Assembly (NCBI GenBank): GCA_023374045.1
Contig: CM041776.1
Coordinates: 276,667,039 to 276,731,038 of the forward strand
Length of the DNA stretch: 64,000 nucleotides
Source: Limonium bicolor
Lineage: Eukaryota > Streptophyta > Magnoliopsida > Caryophyllales > Plumbaginaceae
Direction: 5' to 3'
Position numbers and translations under genes: made by a program. The notes under the pieces are model-generated. The model was not told where the DNA came from and searched no databases. It saw only the letters and a list, made by a program, of their open reading frames with translations. Of the stretch, positions 22,261 through 33,226 are shown piece after piece. Each line of letters opens with the position of its first letter. Position 1 is the stretch's first letter.

Positions 22261-22674
22261 TTTAAGAATAATAGACCAATTCAACAAAACAAAGTAATCA
22301 TCTTGCAATCTAAAGACCGCAGATGATCTGGACGAGGTCAAGTAATTGAAGTAACGGAAAACCCACTATGACATCCGAGCCGCAACTATTAACATCAGAG
22401 GAACAAAAAAAGGGGAGAAAATTATTCCTAAAATGAAGCATCCTCCGATTCAACTAAATTCAAAAGATTAGCACCAATCCCAGAAAGACATAGAATTCAA
22501 AAAAATCCAAGAAATCTATACATGAATATATATAATGGTGAGTGTTGGTGTCAGGCCCAAAAGTACACAAACCCTATCTTAATCTCTACGACTTCCCCTA
22601 TTTTGAGAGTCCCTAGTTATCCCTTCTTTTTCAGAAGTTTTAACCACTGGAGACTTAAGAGTACTAGACTTCCT
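22261..22674. other. Host-derived sequence without a recognised gene
   Basis: AT-rich, no domain-bearing frame, no repeat match elsewhere in the window. It may be 3' flank of the broken gene at 22675-23263. Confidence 0.5.
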
Positions 22675-23263
22675 CTATTTGATTTTCAAAGTAAGAGACT
22701 TATCCTTCATTCCTGATTTGAAAACAATGCCTTTACCTTCCCTCTGGATACACTTATTCACTGTAAGCTTATCATCATCAATAATCTGAGAACTCCCTGC
22801 CTTGCCTTCACCTCTTGCATCAGAATCAATACCAACATTGATGTTGCAACCCACTACCTGGTTGTATTCCATAATGCTCTTGTTGTCTTCCATCAGCATG
22901 CCATCACCAATCACCAGCATCATATTGTTAAGTGATACTTCTGCAAGAAAGAGCAAGATTTTTATATTTTATTACTTCTTTGAAATCAAGAATTTTAATA
23001 CTGACCTGGACGCCTCAGACGCATACAAATCTTTTCCTTAAGTAATCGGACACTCTGATCCATCTCTGCTTAAACATTATAAAGAGTGATAGCAACACTT
23101 GGCAGTTCGCAACGCACTTTAAACTTGACAGCCGTTGAAGAAGACTGAGCAGGAGCGGCTGATGCATCATCACCTCCTTTCTTGAAAATTTCATCCACCA
23201 TTTCCATTGTAGTCATGAGCTGCTCTACGTCCAATATTTTGTTTGCGCATACCATTTCGCTGG
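22675..23263 (-). pseudogene. Broken host gene with a ubiquitin-like domain, downstream part
   Basis: Two exons fit on the minus strand: 23263-23006 and 22940-22675, separated by a 65-bp intron with donor CCAG|GTCAGT and acceptor TTGCAG|AAG. Splicing keeps frame. The spliced product has a segment (SVRLLKEKICMRLRRP, then NNMMLVIGDGMLMEDNKSI and MEYNQ) with the pattern of a ubiquitin-like fold: a helix with LKEKI, a hydrophobic strand and a LEDG..L..YN-like loop. Upstream is an acidic, A/S-rich linker. An in-frame TAA (23070-23072) lies just before the domain, so it is probably a pseudogene. The 5' part lies at 27121-27246, separated by solo LTR Z. The exact protein family is not recognised. 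Confidence 0.5.
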
Positions 23264-25495
23264 TGAAATACCCCAAACCTTAATATATTGTATAAACACT
23301 TAAATATGGTGTATTAAGACTAAAAAGAGTCTTAGAAACATTAGTAAACAAATTTAAACAAAAGAAAACACAAAATGTGCTTTAAAGTCAATAAGAGCCA
23401 AAATGTGCTCTAAGCTTGGGATAAACTTGGTTAAGACCTAATGAACTTACCAAGACCTCATTTATACACTAATGAACATATTAAACCAATTACCAAAGAA
23501 AACCAAGCTTGAAAACAAGTTTAAACACAAAATGTGCTTTAAGGAGTCTTAAAGCACATTTTTGAAAAATTGTCTTGTAAATGAGTTTTGAGTGGCTAGA
23601 TGTCCATCATTACTCTTAAATATATATGTGTACTATATAGTATCACATTTGGATGTCTATATTAATGGGAAATCAAAAATTTCACTTCTAAGTGCCTTGT
23701 TTTGGTGAATAGTGCTTTTTATAAGCTAGTTTATAACATATGTTGTATTAAGTAATTAAATTGACAAACAAAGACTAAAGTACCCTCATATTAATAAAGG
23801 GGGCCGGTTTCTTAAGGGTGGTGACTCACCACCCACTTGTTATTTTGTTAAACAAATAAAGATGAATATAACTACTTTTACTTTATAAGTATAAATATCT
23901 TCAAAAAGCAAATTCTATCTCATTCTCTTATTTCTTCCCTTGTATTCACACGGCTCCACACCCTCTTCTTCCTTCTCTTCCACGGTAATACCACACCACC
24001 TCCATTAAACCTCTTCTTTGATCTCTTGTAAAATCTAGCTCACTTGTTCAAATCAAAAACAAACACCACCAATCTCTTCCTCTCATCAAGCTCTTCATTT
24101 CTATCTTCTTAAAATTCCAAGACCACCATTTCGGTGCCATGGAGTTCCACCATTGAAGGAGCTTGAGCTTTTATTTTTACATATTGTTACTCTCCTTTGC
24201 TTCTAGGTAAGGAATCTCAAATAAAAACTTCATTTCCTTCATGTTTTTGTGGTAACCGAAAATACATATTGAAGGAGCTCTTTGTGTGACCTTGTTCTAG
24301 CTTCATTCCAACTCTTCATGGACTAGGTGGAGTCCTCTCTTGTTAGACATTCAAACTCTCTTCAAAGAGTAAGGTAAAACAACTACATTAATGTTTTTGA
24401 AACAATGTAAAATTAGGGTTTACAATGAGATGAAGCTTATAGCTTGAATACTCATTATAATGTTTGTATATTGTTTAGAACTTGTCAAAGAATCAAATAT
24501 CCTACCGGTTTTTAAAGGAAACAAGAAAGAAGTTGTTTGGAAAAGAGGTAAATCTACTAACCTAATGTTGTTTAATGCCTTAGGAGAAATGAGCTTATAA
24601 TGCTTGTTAAAACTACCTAAAGAGCAAATGGTGAATGACTTAGTAAAGTGTTCTCAAGAGCTTAGTAAAAGGCATATGTGTTGTTGAGTGTATTTGCAGG
24701 TTAAAGGCAAATATATTGTGGAAATTCAGTGTTTATGATTTATGCATCTTAAGGGCCTAAGAGCCATGTCATTTAAGGGCCTAAGTGCCATGCAATTTAA
24801 ATTATGCACTATATTGTGATGTAGTGCTTTGTGAGTGGAGTTTGTGTATAATAAGTGCTTGATGGATTTTTAGTGTTCTTGGTTGTTTGTTGGTGAAAAC
24901 AATGTGTTTTGGTTTAGTAATGTTCTAGGAGAACCTATGTCGAAATTTAGGAAATAAATGAGAAGTTCTAAGAGTGTAAAATGAGTTTGATAAGTTAAGA
25001 AGTGTTTAGAATGGTTAAGTGTTGTTCTTGTGACAGAAACATGCATTAGGGTGATTTAGGATGTAACAAGGACTTAGGCATGATCTTGAGGTTTTAGTAT
25101 GTACCAAAGTCATTTTGGACTTAGGTAAGTACTTAGGCAAACTTTGGTAAATAAGGAGAAAGTGTGAACTTGGTAAAGAAATTTCAAGAAGGATACAAGG
25201 AGTTAGTTGTGAGAGATGATGCTTGGGAGATGATGTTGAAATAAGGGGGAAAGCTTTTGGGATAGTAGTTATCATAGGTATGAAACACCACTTGAAAAAC
25301 TAGGAGAAAACATTGTGAGTGTTAGAAATTTTGTGAAGATATAAGTAAAGGTTTAAGGAATTAGAAAATGAGTTTATGAGTGTTTAAGGATGTCTTGAGG
25401 TGTGTTTAAAGTGCCCAAATGAGGTTAGGGAGTACTAGGTTATATGGGGTGAAGTTTGGAGTTGAATGTAAAAAGGAAAACAAAGATTTGGGGCA

Positions 25496-25740
25496 GACCG
25501 GACTTGCGACCGGACTTGCAAGTTCGGTCGGGCCCAGTTTACCCTGCGAGAATTAGCTTCTGGAATGGACCGACCTTGGGGACCGGACTTGCAAGGTCGG
25601 TCGGGCTTGTATTTTGTGTACGGATTGAGTTACTGGAATCGACCGGACATAGGACCGGACTTACAAGGTCGGTCGGAGTAGAAAATTTTGACGGAAATGT
25701 GTTCTGGAATCGACCGGACTTACCCAAGGTAAGGTCGGTC
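25496..25740 (+). repeat. Hairpin array in LTR Z (4 units)
   Basis: Inverted repeats start at 25496, 25568, 25641 and 25712, spaced 71-73 bp. The arms are variants of GACCGGACTTGC and GCAAGTTCGGTC. In the fourth unit the inner part of the stem is ACTTACC on the left and GGTAAGG on the right, so both arms changed and still pair. The spacers end CTGGAAT as in LTR C. Confidence 0.88.
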
Positions 25741-26575
25741 GGACATAAACATGTAAAAAAAAAACAGAAAAGAATGTGACTTATGTAGTTAACCCTAGGG
25801 TGTATAATGAAGGTAACCTAGGGTAGGATAGACATTAAAACATGTCATACAATCATGTTAAATACTTAACAAGTTTGAGTTAAATAAATAATTAACCGAC
25901 GTTACTAATGTGTTTAGGATTCTCTCAAGGTGGAAACCAATCAAGGCAAGGACCAAGGTATGGTTTTCTTGCAGTCTGTTGCCTACCGGTTTACACCGGC
26001 TTGTGTGTTGTATGTTTTTCTATGTGTTTACGACGTTATAAGATTTAAACATGTAATGAGTTTACAGTTGTTCATATTATTGTGATGTGATGTTGTGACT
26101 CATTTCCCTTGTGTGTGTCTAACATGACTTACCACCTATTGTGTATTGGTTGTTAAGTTCCACTATGAACTTCTAACAAGTGTTAACTGGGAAGTGAGGA
26201 ATCCGGTTGTCCGGTCATGCATGTAAGTTAAGAGTAGATATCTGAATCAGATTCGACTCTTATGTTGATTAAGATTGTTCTCCTTAATTTGGCGTTCGAT
26301 CTCCCGCTAGCTTCCTCCAAAGCTTACCTATTCTGACTTATGATCGGTTTAGTGGGAACATGTGTTTGTGTGGTGTGTTCGGGTCACTAAATCCGAACCA
26401 TCTGTGACTTAAGTTACTCGTTCGTCTAACAGAACGGTAATGAGTGTATTTAACGAGCTTAACATGAGAGTGAATCACTCTCTAGGCTCTTGTGTTATTT
26501 GACCCTTGTGGTTTGTTATTGTGGAACGAAGATCCACTGTGTATGTGTTGTTGTGCTGTGCACTATTGTTGTTAT

Positions 26576-26632
26576 GCCACATGTTATGTTATGTTATGTT
26601 TGTTATGTTATGTTATGTATGTTATGTTATGT
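26576..26632 (+). repeat. ATGTT microsatellite in Z
   Basis: About nine copies of TTATG with small interruptions. No other feature. Confidence 0.85.
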
Positions 26633-27008
26633 ATAAATGAATGCCATGTTATCATGACAATTAGTTGCGCGTATCCCGGTAGCCGATGGGCTGCGCGTTA
26701 GCCATACCAGCCAAGGGTTGCTGACCCCCTCGGGGGATCCATATTTCTTTTACTGCAGGATGAGGATCGAAGAAGCGGAGTGGCTCTAGATCCTAGGATG
26801 TGATTTACTTTTGTATACCTTTGGGATGATGGCCCGGGATGCGCCTGTGCTCCCGTGGCGTTATATATATTTGGTTGTTGCAGTTAACAGTGATGTGATA
26901 CAGTGAAGATTATGTAAACACTCGGTATTGTATATGATGTATTTATGGTTTAGTTTTATGCTCGGGAGTCTGATCATCAGACCGGTACACTTGTATTTAT
27001 TCTGCCTT

Positions 27009-27030
27009 GTCAACCACGTGGGTGGTTGAC
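27009..27030 (+). promoter_or_regulatory. Conserved U5 stem-loop, copy in Z
   Basis: GTCAACCAC GTGG GTGGTTGAC, nine perfect pairs, 90 bp from the U5 end. It contains CCACGTGG, a G-box core. Confidence 0.65.
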
Positions 27031-27120
27031 GGCGTTGTAGCACCGAAGCGTTAGTTACTGTTTAGTTATTAATTCCGCTGCGATTTCATTTAGTGACATG
27101 TGCGTAGTATGGGTGTTACA

Positions 27121-27246
27121 GCTGGGGCTGCCCTGCTCCTCGCTGAAACTTGACTCAAAATTATCATCATCGTATACTCTCACTTCCATGTGACAACCAT
27201 GAAAGAACCTGCACATCATTGCGTTCCAATCATCCTGAAGAGCCAC
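27121..27246 (-). pseudogene. Broken host gene with a ubiquitin-like domain, upstream part
   Basis: The frame from the Met at 27246 reads DDWNAMMCRFFHGCHMEV, then an acidic D/E/S stretch, and meets the LTR at the TSD. With LTR Z and one TSD copy removed, it is in frame with SEMVCANKILDVEQ at 23263, which shows that the LTR entered an exon. Whether the Met is the true start is unknown, because a copia-type LTR begins one base upstream at 27247 and may have removed the original 5' end. Confidence 0.5.
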
Positions 27247-27456
27247 TGTAACACCCGATATGGGTAACTGTCCAACAATCTAGCTTCTATGTGAAGAGCA
27301 TATGTAGTTTAATATATGTATTGCTCGTCTTTAGTCTCCTAGGGTGTACTTATATATATGCTCTCATAGCTTTCTTCTGTAATGATGATACGCATTCTGT
27401 AATTACAGAATTACACCAATACAATAATATTTTAGTTTCTCTCATGGTATCAGAGC
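27247..27456 (+). mobile_element. Copia-type LTR remnant with primer-binding site
   Basis: A 198-bp LTR-like stretch (27247-27444) ends TTTCTCTCA and is followed by TGGTATCAGAGC (27445-27456), the tRNA-iMet primer site. A second copy is at 30540-30766. About 60 bp of related internal sequence follow in both. No gag or pol is present. Small size fits a TRIM or a truncated copia element. Confidence 0.65.
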
Positions 27457-27616
27457 AAGGTTGTCAAGGAGTTTCCCTTCAGTATTTTTTAGTTTTGTAC
27501 CAGTCTGCAGAGGCTGAGATTACTAGCCAAGGGGAAAATAAGGTGGTGTTATGATGAGAGGCTGTCAAGATACTTATACGGTAAGTACAAAGATAACTCT
27601 CGAGCACAACCACCAC
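27457..27616. other. Remnant of copia internal sequence, no gene
   Basis: The first 60 bp match 30767-30812. The rest has no recognisable content and leads into the CACTA TSD (cac, 27614-27616). Confidence 0.5.
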
Positions 27617-28487
27617 CACTAGAAATTTAAGGATTACCAACAAAAAATAGAAATAATTTTTTTTGTCATGAAATTTTTTGTTGCTATGAATTGTAATTAG
27701 CTACTTAATAGCAACAAAATTCGTCCATAATATTTTTAACAACAAATTAGTTAGAAACTATCAATAAAATATTTTAGCTACTAATTTGTCCTTGTGAATT
27801 CATCAATAAAGAAATTTTGTTACAATTAACAACAAATTAGAAACATAATAAGTTAGAAACAAATTTAGTTATTTTGAAATTAGTACTGAACAATGTCCCT
27901 TGAGAAACTTGATGCAAAACTTTGCAACAACATTTGTACCAACATTAGTAATGAACAATGTCCCTTTGCAAACATGATGCAAAACTCTGCAACAACATTT
28001 GATTGGTAAGATGATTAAATTTTAGCAACACACAGTAGATTACAAAATTTGTATCAACCAATGTTTGTGTTATTAATTGGAAATTTTAGAACAGTTGGTG
28101 AAGGGGTTGTAAATTTTTCAACATTAATAGCGTTGCTAATATTGCACACTAATTTGTTGTAAATTTTGCATTTGGATTTGTGTTGGTAATTTGGTAACAA
28201 AAAAATCATTGCAAACTACAAATTTGCATTTCTAATCGTGTATATATATATAGTTAATTTGTATTGCTAAGTCACTAATTAGTTACATAATTACTTTGTT
28301 GATGAATTCACAATGGTTAATCTAGTGGCTAAATTATGTCGTTGTTAGTTTGTTACAAAATTATTGCTAAAATGTCGTATAAGAATTTTGTTGAGGTTAT
28401 GTTGCAATTATGTAGTTAATTAAAAATCATACCAACTTAAAAATTTCTTGCTAACTTTTGTTGTTAATCCTTGAATTTTTAGTAGTG
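27617..28487. mobile_element. Non-autonomous CACTA (En/Spm-type) DNA transposon
   Basis: 871 bp, starting CACTAGAAATTTAAGGATTA and ending with the inverted counterpart (TAATCCTTGAATTTTTAGTAGTG). The 3-bp TSD cac is perfect (27614-27616 and 28488-28490). The interior is AT-rich with many scattered ACAAATT/AATTTGT motifs and no transposase frame, so it would depend on a transposase in trans. Confidence 0.85.
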
Positions 28488-28620
28488 CACCATGTTGCGA
28501 GACAACACTATTTTATGTTAGAAAATTATACATGTATCCAATACGACGTAGTTTAATATATGTACTGCTAGTCTCTATTACAATGCCGGTATCTTTGGAT
28601 ACAAGTTCCCATAGCCACGA
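28488..28620 (+). mobile_element. Fragment of the copia-type LTR
   Basis: Matches 30536-30640 (TGTTGCGAGA start, then the TAGTTTAATATATGTA block) and breaks off near 28600. Confidence 0.6.
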
Positions 28621-29001
28621 TCTTACTTCTAAATTATTATAGCTCATCAAGTGATGAATAAAGCAGTGGCATCAATATTAGTCCTCTTAACCTCCTTTCA
28701 TCATAATCTACCCGCCATTCCTGGCCCTTTTCTTTGTTTATGCTATGAGTATATGTTTCCAGTATAACCGATCTTTTTAGGCCCTCCAACGTGAAAAGAA
28801 AATAACAGAAAATAAAATAACTGGTCTTCTTCTATTACCACAAACAAGAAATGACAAGTAATATTCTCAAGAACTGTAAAATTGGGTTTTGTTCACTGCA
28901 CAGACAAGAAATTCTCAAGAACTTAATACTCTCATGTACTGTAACATTACATTCGATTGGGTTTCGTTCACTGCACATACTCAAGAACTCCTAACATTAT
29001 G
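28621..29001. other. Host-derived sequence without a recognised gene
   Basis: No domain-bearing frame. Contains short repeats of AAGAAATTCTCAAGAAC and TACTGTAACATTAC at 28905-29010. Confidence 0.4.
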
Positions 29002-29373
29002 TTACATTGGATTGGGCAGATTGAGGTTTTCATCAACCAACAAATTACTATTGCCTTGTCCATATTTGTGTGTCTTACCAACTAACCTAGCAATGTTGCT
29101 CCAGTCAATCTGGGCGTCAGCTAAGGCGGCATGCATGATTTCGACTTCCATCGTGTGCACATCCGGTTCCTCCCACTTATAAAAATGTAATACCCCGGCT
29201 CTGTACCAATAGGCTCTGTCTGTTCGGTGAAGACCCATTGCAGTCATTGCAGTTGATGTGGCTCTCCAAGATTCATCGGGGAATAATCCCCGTCTGCGAG
29301 CCAGCGCATATCTTCCTCCTTGGTCCATCTTTCTTGTTGCGGTGTTGTTAACATGTGCCAAGCAATGAGACAA
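29002..29373 (-). CDS. Unrecognised frame of 123 codons beside the defensin-like signal exon
   Basis: The frame starts MSHCLAH and is fairly polar with clear W/Y/H content (MGLHRTDRAYWYRAG, VLHFYKWEEPD, MHAALADAQIDWSNI). That is more protein-like than the AT-rich frames around it. I do not recognise a domain. It occupies the place where the sister locus at 60387-60589 has its cysteine-rich exon, and it has no cysteine pattern. It could be a captured transposon gene fragment or chance. A splice acceptor at 29386 would not lead directly into this frame. Confidence 0.3.
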   Translation of the reverse strand: MSHCLAHVNNTATRKMDQGGRYALARRRGLFPDESWRATSTAMTAMGLHRTDRAYWYRAGVLHFYKWEEPDVHTMEVEIMHAALADAQIDWSNIARLVGKTHKYGQGNSNLLVDENLNLPNPM

Positions 29374-29513
29374 TCAAGTGTGTTACTATGTGAAAGAAAA
29401 CACATTAACCATCGTATGATGATAATATAAGTAATATGCATATATATATATATATATTTGGGGCAAAAAATATATATATGTAACATAAAATATGAGGTTA
29501 AATATGTGCTTAC

Positions 29514-29583
29514 CTGCATTGGTGAGGATGAGAACAACGAGGACGAATCCAGAAAAGCGCATAAGAGGACTTGTTTTGGTCAT
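29514..29583 (-). pseudogene. Defensin-like gene remnant: signal-peptide exon
   Basis: 70 nt encode a signal peptide (MTKTSPLMRFSG, then a V/L/I-rich core, ILTNA) and end in a phase-1 donor GCAG|GTAAG. It is the close relative of the first exon of the gene at 60387-60801 (same length, phase and donor). The intron also matches up to about TAACA.ACTTGAT past the acceptor region. After that the sequences diverge and no cysteine-rich exon follows, so this copy has lost or exchanged its second exon. Confidence 0.65.
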
Positions 29584-30090
29584 TTTTTTGTTTGCAGTCG
29601 ATGAATTGCTATGTATTTCTTAATTAAGATACTTGAAGTATGTAGATGTTTTGTGTTTTGTATTGGTGAATAAGGAGGGAGACCATATCCCGGTTTTTAT
29701 AGGAGATTTTGGATAGTAGCTACCCTTAGGTTCAGTGATACGTTATTAATCTTATTTTATTTTTGGATGTACAACCTTGGAGAAAGTTACTTGAAATATG
29801 AGCTAGCTAGGTGGGATTGCACTATTTTATCATGTTAAGAATGGTGGTGCTTGGTCACGCCCTCAAGATTAACAGAATATTATTTTAGGATCATAATATA
29901 TGCGACATATACGAGATACATCATAATACTATTGTTGTTTCTATTAATGTCATTCCCAGGTGAGTTGTTTTTTATACATGTATGTATATTTAATTTGCAC
30001 CGTGAAACATGATCTAAATTATATTAATTCCTTTTACATTTTATAACGAACTCGCTATATATCTTTCTTTCAGGAGCTTTGCATGTATAT
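29584..30090 (-). promoter_or_regulatory. Promoter region of the defensin-like remnant
   Basis: CTATAAAAAC (29693-29702, minus strand) is a TATA box about 110 bp before the ATG. About 370 bp of this region match 60802-61152 upstream of the second defensin-like gene, so the duplication included the promoter. Confidence 0.6.
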
Positions 30091-30535
30091 CAAAATTTGT
30101 AGCAACCAATGTTTGTGTTATTAATTGGTAATTTTGGAATAGTTGGTAAAGGGGATGTAAATTTGTCAACTTTAGTAGTGTTGCTAATATTGTACACTAA
30201 TTTGTTGTAAATTTTGCATTTGGATTTGTGTTGGTAATTTGGTAACAAATAAACCATTGCAAACTACAATTTGTTTTCTAATCGTGTATATATAGATGGT
30301 TAATTTATGTTGCTAAGTCATTAATTAGTTACATAATTACTTTGTTAATGAATTCACAGTGGAAAATCTAGTGGCTGAATTATGCCATTGTTAGTTTGTT
30401 ACTAAATTATTGCTAAAAATGTCGTATAAGAATTTTGTTGAGGTTATGTGGCAATTATGTGGCTAATTAAAAATCATATCAACAAAAAAATTTCTTGCCG
30501 ACTTTTGTTGTTAATCCTTGAATTTTTAGTAGTGC
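30091..30535. mobile_element. Truncated second copy of the CACTA element
   Basis: Matches the right half of 27617-28487, about from 28036, and keeps the TAGTAGTG end. The left end is missing. The copia LTR follows in both places, so the two blocks are copies of one composite segment. Confidence 0.75.
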
Positions 30536-30817
30536 ACCGTGTTGCGAGATACCACTATTTTATGCTAGAAAACTATACATGTATCCAATACGACATAGTT
30601 TAATATATGTAATGTTAGTCTCTAGTCTCACAGGTGGCGTACTTATATATATATATATATGCTCTCATAGCTCTCTTATGTAATGATGATACATTTTGTA
30701 ATTACAGAAATACATCAATAGAATAATATTTTGTTTTCTCTCATGGTATAAGAGCAGGGTTATAAAGGAGTTTTCCTTCATTATTTTATAGTTTTGTACC
30801 AATCTGCGGAGGGACGA
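30536..30817 (+). mobile_element. Copia-type LTR with primer-binding site, second copy
   Basis: Begins near 30540 TGTTGCGAG, contains a TA repeat, and ends CTCTCA followed by a one-base-changed primer site (TGGTATAAGAGC). Cut by LTR C after gacga. Confidence 0.65.
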
Positions 30818-31723
30818 TGAAATACCCCGAACTTAAATACAGGGATTAACATATTTCTAATATGTATCTAAGGGCCTAACAATGCCTAATTAATATTTGT
30901 AAGGAAAATAAATCCAAAAGAAATAAAGAAACGCTAAATAAGCGTTAAATAACCATATGAGGTATGAGACCTCAGTTAACGTATTATATGAATTCCAAAG
31001 GTTTAATAAGAACTAAATAATATATGGGAACAACTCTCGAAGAAAACGGATCCAAATAATGAATTAAAACACTAATAGAGCTTTAGAGCGCGTCTTTCGA
31101 GAAAACCCGAAAACGTGACTTTAAGGGGTCAAACGGACCCGTAAAAAATTATAAATCATTAAATAATAATTATTAAGCATTTAAGGGAGCTTAATAGTCA
31201 ACAAAAATAATTAAACGAGGAAATTCCGGAAAACGGGCCCGGTTAGTGAACGGTATCTAAACCGGGTAAAATAACGAGCGTTTTCTGTAAAGGACGAAAA
31301 ACGCTCCAACTAGTAATACTGAGTGGGACCGATTTTTAATAAGTTAGATAACCCCCTCACACACACATGTAACTAGCTAATTAAGTAAGAGAGCAAAAAG
31401 CAAATAAAGTGAAAAAGGTAAAAGTACCTTACATACTCTCTCACCTCTCACTTTTCTTCTCTCTCTCCCATTTCCTTCTTCCCCACCGTAATCCCTCTCT
31501 TTCTCCTTCCTCTGGCTGCGATTTGAACTCCCCCTCTACAACCATGGAAGCTACATCTTCTTCTCCTTGCTCCATCTCCATTTGAGCTTCAATCACAAAA
31601 ATAAGTACATATTTGTAATCCCCTCATCCTCCTCTACATTTCCCTCTTTTCAAAATTCGAAAAGGATGAGTTTCACCTCCATGGGTTTTCCCCATTTGAA
31701 GAGAAAAACACACCATTGTGGAG
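30818..31723 (+). mobile_element. Solo LTR C, left segment
   Basis: Starts TGAAATACCCC at 30818. With 39114-42396 it forms a solo LTR of about 4.2 kb with a perfect TSD gacga (30813-30817 and 42397-42401). Related to LTR D at 46681-51119: both share the CTCTCTC-rich stretch and the CACACCATTGTG site where E inserted into C. Confidence 0.93.
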
Positions 31724-33226
31724 TGATAAGCCTCAGACTTATCATGTTTTAGTGTACTTAATTATAAGATTATTAGCCAAATTAAGGTTAGAATAATGAA
31801 TATTTATGCTATATTATGTATTAAGTCTTTTATTTGTTCACATTGATGTTTTTATATGTTTTTCCATACAAGGAGACATTTCTGACCAAAATGCCGGACA
31901 TAAGGCCGGATCATACCTGCACGGCACAAGCATGGAGCAGAAAAGCACTCTATGCCGGGTACTTTGCCGGGTATATCCAATCCGGCATACATGAGAAAAG
32001 TCGCCTCGATTGACCAGACGATGGCAGTTAATGACCGTTGCCAAACCAACCTATGCCGGGTATGGTGCCGGACATATCCTGTCCGGCACAGGTACCTTTT
32101 CGCGCAGATTTGGCGGTTTCGACCGTTAGCAGTTGGGCACGTGGTTATTATATGCCGGACACAATTTGCACGGCATGACATCCGGCACGAGAAGAATGTG
32201 ATGCCTATAAATAGGACGAGGGGCTACACTTTTCAATACACTTCAACATCATATTACACTCCATTCATTACTCCATTTTCGCCTCATTCCAAGGTGTTGG
32301 TGTCCAAGGAAGTTCTATGCAACTTTCCACGCGAAGAGAAGAATCCATGGCGGGTTAAGGCTACATCCAATCTTCTTATCTCCTATATATTCTCTCTCTT
32401 GATCTGTGTGGATGGTGGAGTAGTAATTCTTTGTTTGTTCTTTGGTTAGGGAATGCAACTCTCTTTGTAAAACAACGTGTTCTTCTTAATATAATTTCAA
32501 GTTTATTAAGAGTAAGGTTCTTATTGAAAGAGAATTGGTTGATCTCTTATTCTCTTCATGCAAATTTTACTGGTGGAAGGTAAATCCCGAGTAAGATAGG
32601 TTAGACTCTCTTAATGATCTTTCTACTCTCTTCTTATGAATTAAGAGTTAGTAGTAAGAGTGAGAATTAACCCACATTTCCCATTACTTTGTTCATTTCG
32701 TGGCATGATATATGCTCGGATTGTTAATAGGTAGTGAGTTTTCTGTTTCCTTCTCGGAGACTGGAAAAAGAATATGCAATATGACTATGCCGGACGCAAT
32801 GCCGGGTGGCCACTGTCCGGCATATTCAATGTCTTTGAATATGCCGTGCATCTGGTATCCGGCAGGACACCCGGTGCATTCAATTGTTGGTTAATTCGAA
32901 GGCTTGTGTTTATGTTTCGAGTTCATATTGATACCTAGATGGTTTTACACCCTGGATCAAGGATAATTTCATTGTAATTACCACTTAGATTAGTTAGTTT
33001 TAATTAGGATTAGAAAATATTTCAATTTCCCCCCTTGTCTTAGAATAGGTTATTACCGGATTAGGACTAATTTTCTATAAGTCCCTTGGGTACGATACTC
33101 TCGGTCGTAATATATTTACACTATACTCCGACCGGGTTTTATTTTGCTACCCGTAGTAGAGTTGTAGGATTAGTTATTATTTTATTCTTTTGTATATAGT
33201 TTATCCTAACAATTACTCTGTTAGCA
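31724..33226 (+). repeat. E 5' LTR
   Basis: TGATAAGCCTCAGACTTATC (itself a partial inverted repeat) to GTTAGCA. A TATAAATAGG box lies near 32206. Several ATGCCGG...CCGGCA dyads lie at 31891-32190 and 32787-32880. The short frames in both directions are not genes. Confidence 0.93.

Larger units (their letters stand above)
23264..27120 (+). mobile_element. Solo LTR Z (Tekay family)
   Basis: 3,857 bp, TGAAATACCCC to GGGTGTTACA, flanked by a perfect TSD gctgg (23259-23263 and 27121-27125). Both ends match the LTR of the full-length Tekay element, but Z is about 800 bp longer and diverged. No internal region, so it arose by LTR-LTR recombination. It contains the hairpin array 25496-25740, an ATGTT microsatellite at about 26576-26632, a GACCCCCTCGGGGGATC dyad near 26733 and the U5 stem-loop. 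Confidence 0.95.
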
